NCBI GenBank assembly: GCA_028564925.1
Contig: CM053033.1
Coordinates: 208,444,642-208,508,641 of the forward strand
DNA from: Lithobates sylvaticus
Lineage: Eukaryota > Chordata > Amphibia > Anura > Ranidae
DNA: 64,000 bases
Direction of reading: 5' to 3'
This document shows, one piece after another, positions 11,050 through 20,620 of the stretch (position 1 is the first letter of the stretch; the number at the start of each line of letters is the position of its first letter). The notes below the pieces were generated by a model, which was not told the origin of the DNA, ran no database searches, and saw only the letters and a list, made by a program, of their open reading frames with translations. A program made the translations under genes and the position numbers.

Positions 11050-11600
11050 ACGCTTAAAGCGGTTCTGCACTCTTTTTTTTTTTGGGCTATATGCCAAGGG
11101 CATATAGCTCAATTGGGGGACTTACCTGTTCCATCTTCCATCTCGATCGCCGCCGGTTTTCATCTTCATCTTCTTCTTGTCTTCTTCTTGTCTGCTGGGG
11201 TCCATCTTGCCTGTGGCAGTGGCACCATCAAAAAGTGGTAGACATAAAAGTGGAGTATCCAGTGTTCAGCTTATTATAGATACCCCTAAACTACGCATCT
11301 TCTCCTGATGAGTGTTATTCAAACCAAGAAACGCGTAGAGCTTCCCTATGATGCTACGTCACAGTGTGTATATTCAATACTCATATTGTATTTTAGTCTA
11401 TTTTAATGAATCAATCTATCATTGTTATCATGTTACTATTGCAAATTTGGTCTACATACCTAAGGTCCATTATAATGTATATTATGTTGGGATATTCGTT
11501 AATATCATGAACTATTTAGACTCTACTATTTGACACCTTCTAGCATATCGCTATATTATTTTACCTGTTTACTATTTTATATGTGTATGTATACCTTCTG
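11050..11600. repeat. Dispersed repeat pieces (AAAGCGGTTCTGCACT; GAAACGCGT motif)
   Basis: The left part starts with AAAGCGGTTCTGCACT, a start used by several frog-type repeats in this window. The right part has CTGATGAGTG followed by GAAACGCGTAGAGC. This motif layout recurs near 24.4, 35.0, 39.2 and 40.4 kb. The class is uncertain and no clean ends were found. Confidence 0.4.
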
Positions 11601-11705
11601 CAACAATAAACAATGTTTATACTGATTGGCTCATTCAATTCAGCAATGTGCTTCACATAAAGTCCCACTGCCCATTCTCTGTTTCTAATATATCGGGGAT
11701 GGAGG

Positions 11706-11729
11706 TATATATATATATATATATATATT
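11706..11729. repeat. (TA)n microsatellite
   Basis: About twelve uninterrupted TA units. Confidence 0.85.
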
Positions 11730-11846
11730 TATTGCCTCATATAAAGTCCCAACCCTAGCTTTAGTTCTATTTTTTTCTCCAATTTGGGTCTTGTTGTCAC
11801 CCCTCTTTGTAACATCATCACGACCCTGCAGTCTTCATTAGCCTTA

Positions 11847-12272
11847 AGCCCCATACACACGGTCGGACTTTTTCATGGATTCTGTCCGATCGGACAAGGT
11901 TGTTGAAAAATCAGACCGTGTGTATGCACCATCGGACAGTGTTCGTCGGTTTGTCCGACGGACAAAGTCTTATCTCCTGCTGGAAAGATTTGCCGTCAAC
12001 CCAGTCCGATCACACCAAACCCGATCGTGTGTACGGTTTTCCGACCGGACAAAGTGCTACGCATGCTCAGATCACATTACAAGACCAAAGCTATTGGCTA
12101 CTAGCCTCTACGTAGTCCCGTCGTAGGCAACAAACGTCACCACGTTCAAAATGATCGGATTTTCCGACAACTTTGTCCGACCGTGTGTATGCAAAACCAA
12201 CATCAGACAAAGTATGACGGACATGGTCCGACGGACCTGGTCCGCGGATTGTCCGACCGTGTGTATGGGGCT
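11847..12272. mobile_element. Harbinger-like MITE, AGCCCCATACACACG subfamily (copy D)
   Basis: Flanked by TTA at 11844-11846 and 12273-12275, with ends AGCCCCATACACACGGTCGG and the inverse. It is the reverse-orientation twin of copy B at 4812-5237. Confidence 0.85.
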
Positions 12273-12308
12273 TTAGAAGTCTCAAGAGTTGGATAGCACT
12301 GGAAATTA

Positions 12309-13295
12309 GACATGTGCAATTCGTTTAGTTTTTTTTAGTTAAAATTCGTTATATTCGTTCATTCGTTATCGTACGAACAAACAAACGATTCGCTAAAATT
12401 TTTAATGAATAACGAATGTACGAAAAACAACGAAAATCCGAAATAACCAAATTAGAAACAACGAAACTACGAAAGAAAAAAATCAGAAAAACGAAAACAG
12501 GAACCACGAAAATCAAAATGAACGAAAAAATTTGAACATTCGTAACTTAATTTTCCGTGTCCCTTACTATGGCGCTGCTTAACGTGCTTCGAATGGATTG
12601 AATGAAAAAATTCGTACATTTGTAACTTTTTATTTTTTTTTAGATTCGTAATTTTCCGTGTCTCTTACAATGGCGCTGCTTAACGTGCTTCGAATGGATT
12701 GAACGAAAAAATTCGTACATTTGTAACTTTTTTTTTTTTTTTTTTTTTCGATTCGTAATTTTCTGTGTCTCTTACAATGGTGCTGCTTAACGTGCTTCGA
12801 ATGGATTGACCGAAAAAATTCGTACATTTGTAACTTTTTTTTTTGCGATTCGTAATTTTCCGTGTCTCTTACAATGGCGCTGCTTAACTTGCTTCAAATG
12901 GATTGAACGAAAAAATTCGTACATTCGTAACTTTTTTTTTCGATTTGTAATTTTCCGTGTCCCTTAAAATGTAATAATAGCATACACATTACATAAAATT
13001 ATGAATTATGCTCCGATTACAAATCTACGAAAACAATGTTACGAAAGTACAAATAAATCAATCTAACGAAAGTACGAATGTAACTAAATCTACGAAAATA
13101 CGAATACGTCCGAATTTCGAATAAACGAAAATTAAACTAACGGAAAAACGAATCAACGAAAAAATAACTCTTACGAAAATACGAATCGTTACAAATACGA
13201 ACACCGACGACTTACGAAATTACGAATCGTTACGAATCAACGGAAACAAAAGAAACAAAACGTAAATAAACAAATTTTTCTATTGTGCACATGTC
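12309..13295. mobile_element. TA-flanked MITE with GACATGTGCA ends and internal tandem repeats
   Basis: The ends GACATGTGCA and TGCACATGTC are preceded by TA and followed by CA (a decayed TA). This suggests a Tc1/mariner-type 2-bp duplication. The interior is dominated by words of the type TTCGT and ACGAA. From about 12545 to 12960 it holds four units of about 105 bp, each containing GCGCTGCTTAACGTGCTTCG or a close variant. No coding capacity. Confidence 0.7.
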
Positions 13296-13383
13296 CAGGT
13301 CACCCATGCAGTGTTGTGGGCCCCAGAGAGGGACCCACTTACTCTAAAGTCCAGTCCATAAAATAGAAGACTCAGGAACCATT

Positions 13384-13556
13384 GGGGTTGATTTACTAAA
13401 ACTGAAGAAGGCACAATCTGGTGCTGCTCTGCATATAAACCAATCAGCTTCCAGGTTTGTCAAAGCTTAATTGGACAAGCTGTAGTTAGAAGCGGACTGG
13501 CTACCATGCAGAGCTGCACCAGATTTTGTACTCTCCAGTTTTAATAAATCAACCCC
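13384..13556. mobile_element. MITE with GGGGTTGATTTACTAAAACT ends
   Basis: The left end GGGGTTGATTTACTAAAACT is mirrored by AGTTTTAATAAATCAACCCC. Direct ATT flanks (13381-13383, 13557-13559) give a 3-bp duplication. Related copies host other MITEs at 25687-27063 and about 41546-42098. Confidence 0.75.
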
Positions 13557-14928
13557 ATTGTGTTATGTGACAATGTTTTTTTTTTTGGGGGGGGGGGGGG
13601 GGTTGCTGCAGTAATCAGCTAAAGAGGGATGGGGTATTGTTTATGCTGGAGGGAGGGGGGAGTGGATGTCTGTGTCCAGAGCTTTAACAAAATGATCTGT
13701 ACTTACGTAACCCAATAGCTACTAAATATCAACTGACTTTTGCTCCGGTATTGCTATTCTAAACAGAACTACTCTACATTACAACTTTGTTTATTAATAG
13801 CTCACGCAGTTAAAAGAAATGACGCAGAATTAGGATTGAGGGGTCTCATGTTCAAGATGAGGGGTCTAATCAAACTGTGTGCATTACATAAACAGAGAGC
13901 GGAATCAATTTTAGAAGGAGCATGGATTAAAATAATTTCTCTCCAAAATTATGATTGATTAAATTTGTGCAGAACAAGATAGCTTCTGCTATGTTACCTC
14001 TAATTAAGTTGATTTTGGAGATCTTGAGTGGTGAAGGCTTGTTGATTGACTAGTGAGAGAAAAAACAGACACGTGTATTATAGGAAATAACATTAGTGTA
14101 TATTGGAATGTCAGATAGTGGAGCCACCAAAAAAAACTGCCATAGGACAGAAAAAAAATAACCATATTGTGTTTTACAGTTTTGATTTTTTTTTTTTCAA
14201 TCTCTGAGTGAATTTTCATTCTTTATAGATTCCCCCCCGTAAAATGTTCCCACCCTCGCTATTAGCTAAAGCTTGGTACACAGGTACCAAAAGTTGCCCG
14301 GTTCAGCATGTTCAGTGTATTTTGGCGGTTGGCGAGATCTCTGCATCAAACATTGTTGTGTTGATGTGGGGATCTGTCAGTTTATTTTTGTGTTGTGTGA
14401 GCCCATGCAGCAGACTTCTGGCTATTTCAGTAATCATCCCAAAAATGTGGCACATTGTCACACTATATCTCTTCTCTGGGTACCTGGCAGGGTGTGAATT
14501 ATACCAGCTACCCTTTCCATGCAATTAGGTCTGGAGGGACTGTTTCTAGGACCCCTTGGCATACTGTGCATAGTGGAACTATTATCCTGGAGCGATGTGC
14601 TATGTGCAGAGGGTGGATTCAAGCATATGGGAAGTTAAGAAACCTTATTTTCTGTTACATGTTTCCTGGCATCAATTATTGTTTTTTGTAATTAGGTTTA
14701 GGTGATAAGCTCTCACTTTGGGTAATCACCTTCAGAGTCCAGACTGCTAGGTACCGGGAAGGAATCCATTATTTTCTTATGTTTGATTGTTTATTTGTTT
14801 ATGTAATGTAATTTTCTCCAGGGACTTTTAATGTGTGCCATACATGTCTAGGGGGAAGATATGTGTGTATAAATGCTGTGCTGTTTGTTAATAAAGTCAG
14901 TCATTTTATACTCCAATATTGGTTCTGA
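13557..14928. other. No gene seen
   Basis: Contains a G homopolymer at about 13589-13602 and AT-rich DNA. The overlapping frames at 14244-14691 have no recognisable domain, so I do not call a gene. Confidence 0.5.
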
Positions 14929-15027
14929 ATTCAGTTTGTTCAATTAAGCTTTGACAAAAAAAAAAATTGATGCTGTTTGGTTTCTTTGCAGAGCTGTACC
15001 AGATATTGCACTCTCCAGTTATAGTAA
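14929..15027. mobile_element. 3' piece of the GGGGTTGATTTACT-type MITE
   Basis: CAATTAAGCTTTGACAA, AGAGCTGTACCAGAT and CACTCTCCAGTT match the right half of the MITE at 13384-13556 and its relatives. The piece ends where copy E begins. Confidence 0.6.
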
Positions 15028-15450
15028 TGCTGCGTCCACACAATCGGACTTTGTCCGCCGGACCTAGTCTGGCGGACAAACCGCCGGACTTTCCAGCTGG
15101 GCTTCGCCGGACTTGAAAGCGAACGGACTTGACCACACACGATCAGGCTAAAAGTCCGGCGGTTCACGCGATGACGTACAGCACGTACGACGGGACTAGA
15201 AAAAGAAAAATACTAGAAAAATACTTGCTACTGAGCATGCGTCCTTTTTGGTCCGCCGGACCATACTACAGACGGCCGTATTGTCCGCCGGACTGCCAAG
15301 TTAAGCGGACAATTTTAAAACAAAACTTAAAACCTAGTCCGCCAGACTTTTGGGAAAAAAAAGTCAGTCGAAGGCCCACACATGATCGGACTGTCCGGCG
15401 GACTCTAGTCCAGAGGACAATCCCACGAGTCCGCTCGTGTGTACGCGGCA
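15028..15450. mobile_element. Harbinger-like MITE, TCCGCCGGAC subfamily (copy E)
   Basis: The ends TGCTGCGTCCACACAATCGG and a matching inverse ending GTACGCGGCA are flanked by TAA on the left and TTA on the right. The interior word TCCGCCGGAC separates this subfamily from copies A to D. Confidence 0.75.
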
Positions 15451-15453
15451 TTA

Positions 15454-15672
15454 GGCTGGGTTCACACTTATGTGAATTGGATGCTGGTTTCCCCACATCC
15501 AATTTGCATGACAGGAGACTGTGTTCCACATTGGAAAAGGGTCCTGTGCATCTTTGGCTCAGTTTCAGTTGCGGATTCAGGCAAAAATCAGACCTGATTG
15601 GCACCCTAATTGGTGTACCGAGACACACTGGACCCCCTGCTGGGACCCGCGGCTGCATCAGTGTGAACCCAG
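15454..15672. mobile_element. MITE with GGCTGGGTTCACAC ends
   Basis: The ends GGCTGGGTTCACAC and GTGTGAACCCAGCC have TTA on the left (15451-15453) and TAA on the right. It directly abuts copy E, and both use the same TTA. Confidence 0.75.
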
Positions 15673-15752
15673 CCTAAACCAACCCTATGGGCTTATACAG
15701 AGATGCTTTTAATGGCTGAAAAAAAAATACAATGCCTGTCAAACAGTGTTTT

Positions 15753-16282
15753 TTAAAGTGCAACTAAACTTTTTTTTTGTTTTGTCTTGGATAGAGTAGA
15801 GAGGGATTAGAACACCTGTAAATTTTTATTGCTGGCTGTGCCCTGTTAGGGAGATTCAGCCTCCCTTTGGTCCTGTTTACCACTACCCTGGATTTGCATA
15901 CAGCTGCCCAGATCTTCCTATTCTCGGTTCCCTCTTCTGTGCTACTGGCCCCTCCCTCCCGTTCAGTGCCCCCACAGCAAGCAGTTTGCTATGGGGGCAC
16001 CCAAGCCAAGCCACAGCTCCCTGTGTCCATTCAGACATGGAGCCACGCCTCCTTTCTCTCCTCATTGGCTGACTGATATTGAGTAAATGGTGCCACGCTG
16101 CTGTCTCAGCCAATGAGGAGGGAGAATCCTGGACAGCCAAGTGTGTCTCGTGCAACATCGCTGGATCTAGAGGGGGTTCAGGTAAGTATTAGGGTGGCTG
16201 CTGCACACCGAAGGCTTTTTACTTTAATGCATACAATGCATTAAGATAAAAAAAAAACCTTCTGACTTTACAATCACTTTAA
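15753..16282. mobile_element. MITE of the TTAAAGTGATTGTAAAG family (copy 1)
   Basis: The right end CTTTACAATCACTTTAAG and an interior shared with 49969-50451 (a hairpin AATGCATACAATGCATTAAG after AAGGCTTTTTA, and the block AGCCAATGAGGAGGGAGAAT) identify the family. The left end is diverged. Confidence 0.65.
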
Positions 16283-16404
16283 GATCTGTGTGTATGAGGC
16301 CTAAATGATGGCCCTAAAATGAATTCTCTCATTCAGGCATGCACAGCACTACCCAACCTGTTTTGCGTATTGTTAATGTACTTGTGTGCACCATATGCAG
16401 ACTA

Positions 16405-17346
16405 GACATGTGCACACTGAAAAATTTCATTTCGGAATTTCATTTTTATCTGAAAAATAAATTTATTTAGTTACTCCTGAAATTCATTTTTATTTATTTT
16501 GTTAAAAAATGCATTCGTCCGAAAATCCAAATTAATTAAGGTCGAATCTGTCAATTGAAAGCTTATGGTGTCTGTCGAATGTTCTAAGATTATACGAAGC
16601 AGCTAAACTGTGCTACGCCACAAACATACATTTCCGGTTGAATGCTCTAGTAGAATTCTAATGTTGTATGACTAGTAATAGTAATCATATAATCATTATA
16701 TTTAATAATTATTATTACTAGTCAACCAACATTAGAATTCTTCTATAGCCTATGGGCGGAGCATTTGACCATAAATGTCCGCTCGCAGTGATCGTATGTT
16801 TTTAGCTGCTTCGTCGAATGTTCATGTCTCTATAATGTCAAATCTTTTCTCTCTATGTCAAATCTTTTCTCTCTATGTCAAATCTTTTCTCTCTATGTCA
16901 AATCTTTTCTCTCTATATCGAATCTTTTCTCTCTATGTCAAATCTTTTCCATGTCAAATCTTTTCCATGTCAAATCTTTTCTATGTCAAATCTTTTCCAT
17001 GTCAAATCTTTTCTATGTCAAATCTTTTCTATGTCAAATCTTTTCTATGTCAAATCTTTTCTATGTCAAATCTTTTCTCTCTATGTCGAATAATCTTGGA
17101 CTAATAGAGCTAAGATTAGGCACATTCAACCGCAGGTTTGATAGACACAGATCGCTATTGTCACCGTCATGTCGAATCTTCTATTTGTATCGAACTGTTG
17201 TTGCAACGAAACAAAAATTAAGCATTTTTTATGTCGGATCTTTTGAATTTTGGATTCTCCGCATTTGTTAACGTTTGTTAAAACGAATGCGAAAATCCCC
17301 GAAATTCGGACGAAAATGCATTCGGACGAAAACGAATGCACATGTC
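16405..17346. mobile_element. TA-flanked MITE with GACATGTGCA ends (second copy)
   Basis: The ends GACATGTGCA and TGCACATGTC have TA directly outside on both sides (16403-16404 and 17347-17348). The inner right end resembles the left end of 12309-13295 (CATTCGTTTT type words). The interior carries a 15/20-bp tandem array at 16835-17093. Confidence 0.75.
16835..17093. repeat. 15/20-bp tandem array (TATGTCAAATCTTTTC)
   Basis: Two interleaved unit lengths: 20 bp (TATGTCAAATCTTTTCTCTC) in the first part and 15 bp (TATGTCAAATCTTTT type) in the second. Because 15 is a multiple of three, long spurious frames read FSMSNLFYVKS repeatedly. Confidence 0.9.
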
Positions 17347-17466
17347 TAATGCAGACAGCATTACAAAACCCTACACAGAGCATTCATATAAAATATAAGT
17401 GTACATATGGGTAATTAATTATCATTGGAACCTGCATGCTAAGCAGCAGTATATAGAAGTTATTTA

Positions 17467-18280
17467 CTGTATATACTCGAGTATAAGCCGAGTTTTTCAG
17501 CACATTTTTTTGTGCTGAAAGTGCCCCCCTCGGCTTATACTCGAGTCAAGCACTTTTCTGCAGCAAAAAAAATAATTTCCGACCCGACTTTGGGGCCCCG
17601 TATCTCGGGGCCACTTGGGTCTAGGAATCCCAAATTTGGTGTGCCAAATGGGGTTCCTAGCACTAAGTGGCCCCGAGATACGGGGCCCCAAAGTCGGTTC
17701 GGAAAATGTCATTCTCTGCTGCAGAAAAGTGCTTGACATTTTCTGACCCGAATCTGGGGCCCCATATCTCGGGGACACTTGGAGCTAGGAACCCCAAATT
17801 TGGCATTCAAACCCAGTTGAACTAGCACTACAACATATCCAAAGATGGGGGTCCTACTACTAAGTGGCCCCGAGATACGGGGCCCCAAATTCGGTTCAGA
17901 AAATGTCATTCTCTGCTGCAGAAAAGTGCTTGAGATTTTCTGACCCGAATTTGGGGCCCCATATCTCGGGGCCACTTGGTGCTAGGAACCCTAAATGTTG
18001 TATTCCAACCCAGTGGAATTAGCACTACAACATATCCAAAGATGGGGTTCCTAGCACTAAGTGACCCCGAGATACAGGGCCCCAAATCGGTCAACTGTGT
18101 CCATCTGCATGGGCACAGTGAGGCTGCAAATGGGCATCGTTGACCCGCTTTTCCACTTACAGTAGCTGCGCATTTCTCACCCTAGGCTTATACTCGAGTC
18201 AATAAGTTTTCCCAGTTGTTTGTGGTAAAATTAGGTGCCTCGGCTTATATTCGGGTCGGCCTATACTCGAGTATATACGG
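17467..18280. mobile_element. TA-flanked MITE with CTCGAGTATAAGCCGAG ends
   Basis: The ends CTGTATATACTCGAGTATA and TATACTCGAGTATATACGG are flanked by TA on both sides. Each end is itself a small palindrome around ACTCGAGT. The interior has three rounds of about 180-200 bp in which GGGGCCCCATATCTCGGGG and its inverse alternate with TTCTCTGCTGCAGAAAAGTG. No coding capacity. A Tc1/mariner-type mobiliser is inferred from the TA flanks only. Confidence 0.7.
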
Positions 18281-18419
18281 TAATTTCTACGCATGTGCAC
18301 AAAGACCAATGCATTAGCAGCACAAAACCCTCCATTAACAATTCACTGCTGCATTTTACAAATCTGTTTTTTTTTACAAAAAAATAAAAAAAGAACCCCA
18401 TGAATAAGTCCAGGAAGTG

Positions 18420-19250
18420 ACGAAACATGTCGGGGGCGTGGCTTAGCGGCATTTGAATCTAGCATTTGTATGAACTACTTGTCCCTACCAGCTGCGGTGG
18501 AAATACTGAGGCGTTCCAATAACAGTGGAGGGTGAGAACTACAGGGTGGTCTTGCAAACACCCCAGGTCCGCCGTGACCTAGTATCTATAATCTGAAGTG
18601 AGATTGCAGTGTCTTTGAATATTGAAGTGGAGCTTGCTGTGGCGTCTGGTGATCCTGTTTCTGCTTATTTTATTCTTTTAAAATCTGTTAACACTGGAGA
18701 ATATATTGGAAGAACGCTGACCGAGTGTGGGAAAGTGGTTATGCGATTTAGCCTTACACGTGAGTGTGGGCAACGATATTCGGTGAGTGAGTTTCCTAAG
18801 GGAGTGGACACTTTTGAGCACAACGGTGTGGTGGAAGATTGATCGATTATATACGTTTGTGAAGATACACGTCCTTTTTATAGGAGCTCCATCCATTTGT
18901 TTTTTCACTTGCAGATATATATATTTTTTGATTCACATCTTTATGAACACTTATTAACACTGGAGCACTTTTTTGTCTATATTTATTTTATACACTATAT
19001 TGTTTGAAGGACATCTTCAATTGTTTGTGTACGATATTGATCTCTTATTTAGGACACCTTTTATCAGTTATCACGAGGGATTATTTGTAAAGTCATATCT
19101 GTCTAGTTTTTCTTGTATTATCTTTATTTATTTAATATGTAATTGTGTGTGATTTACTTCAGCGCTACTTATCAGGCTACATCCGATTCGGACCACTGTC
19201 TGATCTCCTTTGTTTTTTTTTACAGCTTTTTAATGGTAGCAATGGGCAAT
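18420..19250. repeat. Possible retroelement 3' region (GAAACATGTCGGGG motif)
   Basis: The motif GTGACGAAACATGTCGGGGG followed by AT-rich DNA and CAGCGCTACTT resembles other repeats in the window with a GAAACGCGT-type word. Ends are not clear and no protein family is recognised in the 77-codon frame at 18609. Confidence 0.35.
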
Positions 19251-20147
19251 GAAGAATTTTTTTTCTTAAATTTCTTGTACATTTTAAAATGTTAACAGCA
19301 GTTAGATAGACTCAAAACCAATTTAGAAAATCACATTTTTATTTTAGGCACGCAGCGATTTGTATGTTGGAGTGTATATTACATTACAAACCACCCTCAT
19401 TTGTACATTTCACATGTATAGATGTATATAGCAGGCCCCTAGTGAAGTCTGTGAGCATACAGCTTGCTTGTTCCCGCAGGATCCATGCTACCTCTATGTG
19501 TAAATGATAACATTGTCATAAAAAAAAAAAGTGTTGGTTTGTACTGACATCTTATGTGTATGTAAAAGGACCGAAATCCTTTTTTCAAGCTGTTTGGCGA
19601 TGAATTGGTTAATGTATTATCTGTACTCTGCTCAGAATTGCACCTTTCTTTTTCCTATTCTACTTCCTCTCGTCTTTTTGTCAGCCATGGTCTAATGAGC
19701 TGCCATTTAACTCTGCATTGAGGCAAATGACTGCTATGTGTCTGATTAATTTCCCCCCCGAGGTAAGTTCAAATGAGAATTACAGAAAACATAGCCATTT
19801 CTTAGAGCGTGCTTCATTGCGGAGTCCTGCGTAATGTGGAAATAAAACAGGCTGGGAGTATTATACAATTGGCATTTCTTGTTAATTATAAAGAAGAACT
19901 CCGATTTAATGGAATGCAGGGTATTTCTTTTTAAATGAGAAACAGCTGTAATCACTAAACTATGGGAAATACTAATATGCAGTCCAGTCTGTACCACCCT
20001 GAAAGGCAGTGTGTCAATGTCCTCTCACTGTATGTAATGCTGCATACCATTTGCAGACCTGCAAAAAAGAACCCATTGCTATCATTAAAAAACGATCAAC
20101 TTTAAAAAAAGTTATTTTTTTTTTAAAATAAATAATAGTACTTAAAG
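19251..20147. other. Low-repeat stretch, possible conserved non-coding DNA
   Basis: No repeat family was recognised between about 19560 and 20050. It has mixed composition with TGCATTGAGGCAAATGAC and CTGATTAATT words. No coding frame stands out. Conservation cannot be judged from one sequence. Confidence 0.3.
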
Positions 20148-20620
20148 CGGAATCCCAGCAGTTTTTTTGTTTTTGTTTTTTTTAAACATCCCTGTGATGA
20201 TTGGACCTAATGCTATACAAAATGGTATTAGTATTAAATGCAAGTTTTCTAAATGTTAATTTTTTGGGGGAAACTGACCTTGTTGCCCACACCTATTACA
20301 AAACGAGCGCTGTAAATGCCTAACATCAGCTGTCTTCAGGCCGGTCACATGACTCACGGCTGCTTTCCAGCTCCGATGGATGGCTTCTGTGGAGGAGACG
20401 AGCGGTCACGTGATCACGTCAGAGGGAGATCACGGCCCCTCCCTCAGAAGCCATTCTTCAGAGCTGGAAAGCGGCCGCGAGTCATGTTAACGGCATGAAG
20501 ACAGCTGATATTAGGTATTTACAGTGCTTGTTTTGTAAAACTAGTGACACAGTGTGCTATGCCAGCCTCTAATAGAGGGCCTGGCATACTTTTATTTATA
20601 TGGGTTAACAAACCCTTTAA
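20148..20620. repeat. Dispersed repeat with long imperfect inverted arms
   Basis: Starts near AAAGCGGAATCCCAGCAG. The arms 20302-20390 and 20449-20540 are inverse copies (CATCAGCTGTCTTCAGG against CATGAAGACAGCTGATATTA, and GCTTTCCAGCTC against GAGCTGGAAAGC) around a GTCACGTGATCACG centre. Confidence 0.6.

Noticed and set aside
13817-13960. LINE fragment
   Set aside because: A few words resemble LINE remnants but no conserved protein motif could be read, so I left it unassigned.
16775-17271. Frames reading MSNLFYVKSF
   Set aside because: Translation of the 15/20-bp tandem array inside a MITE.
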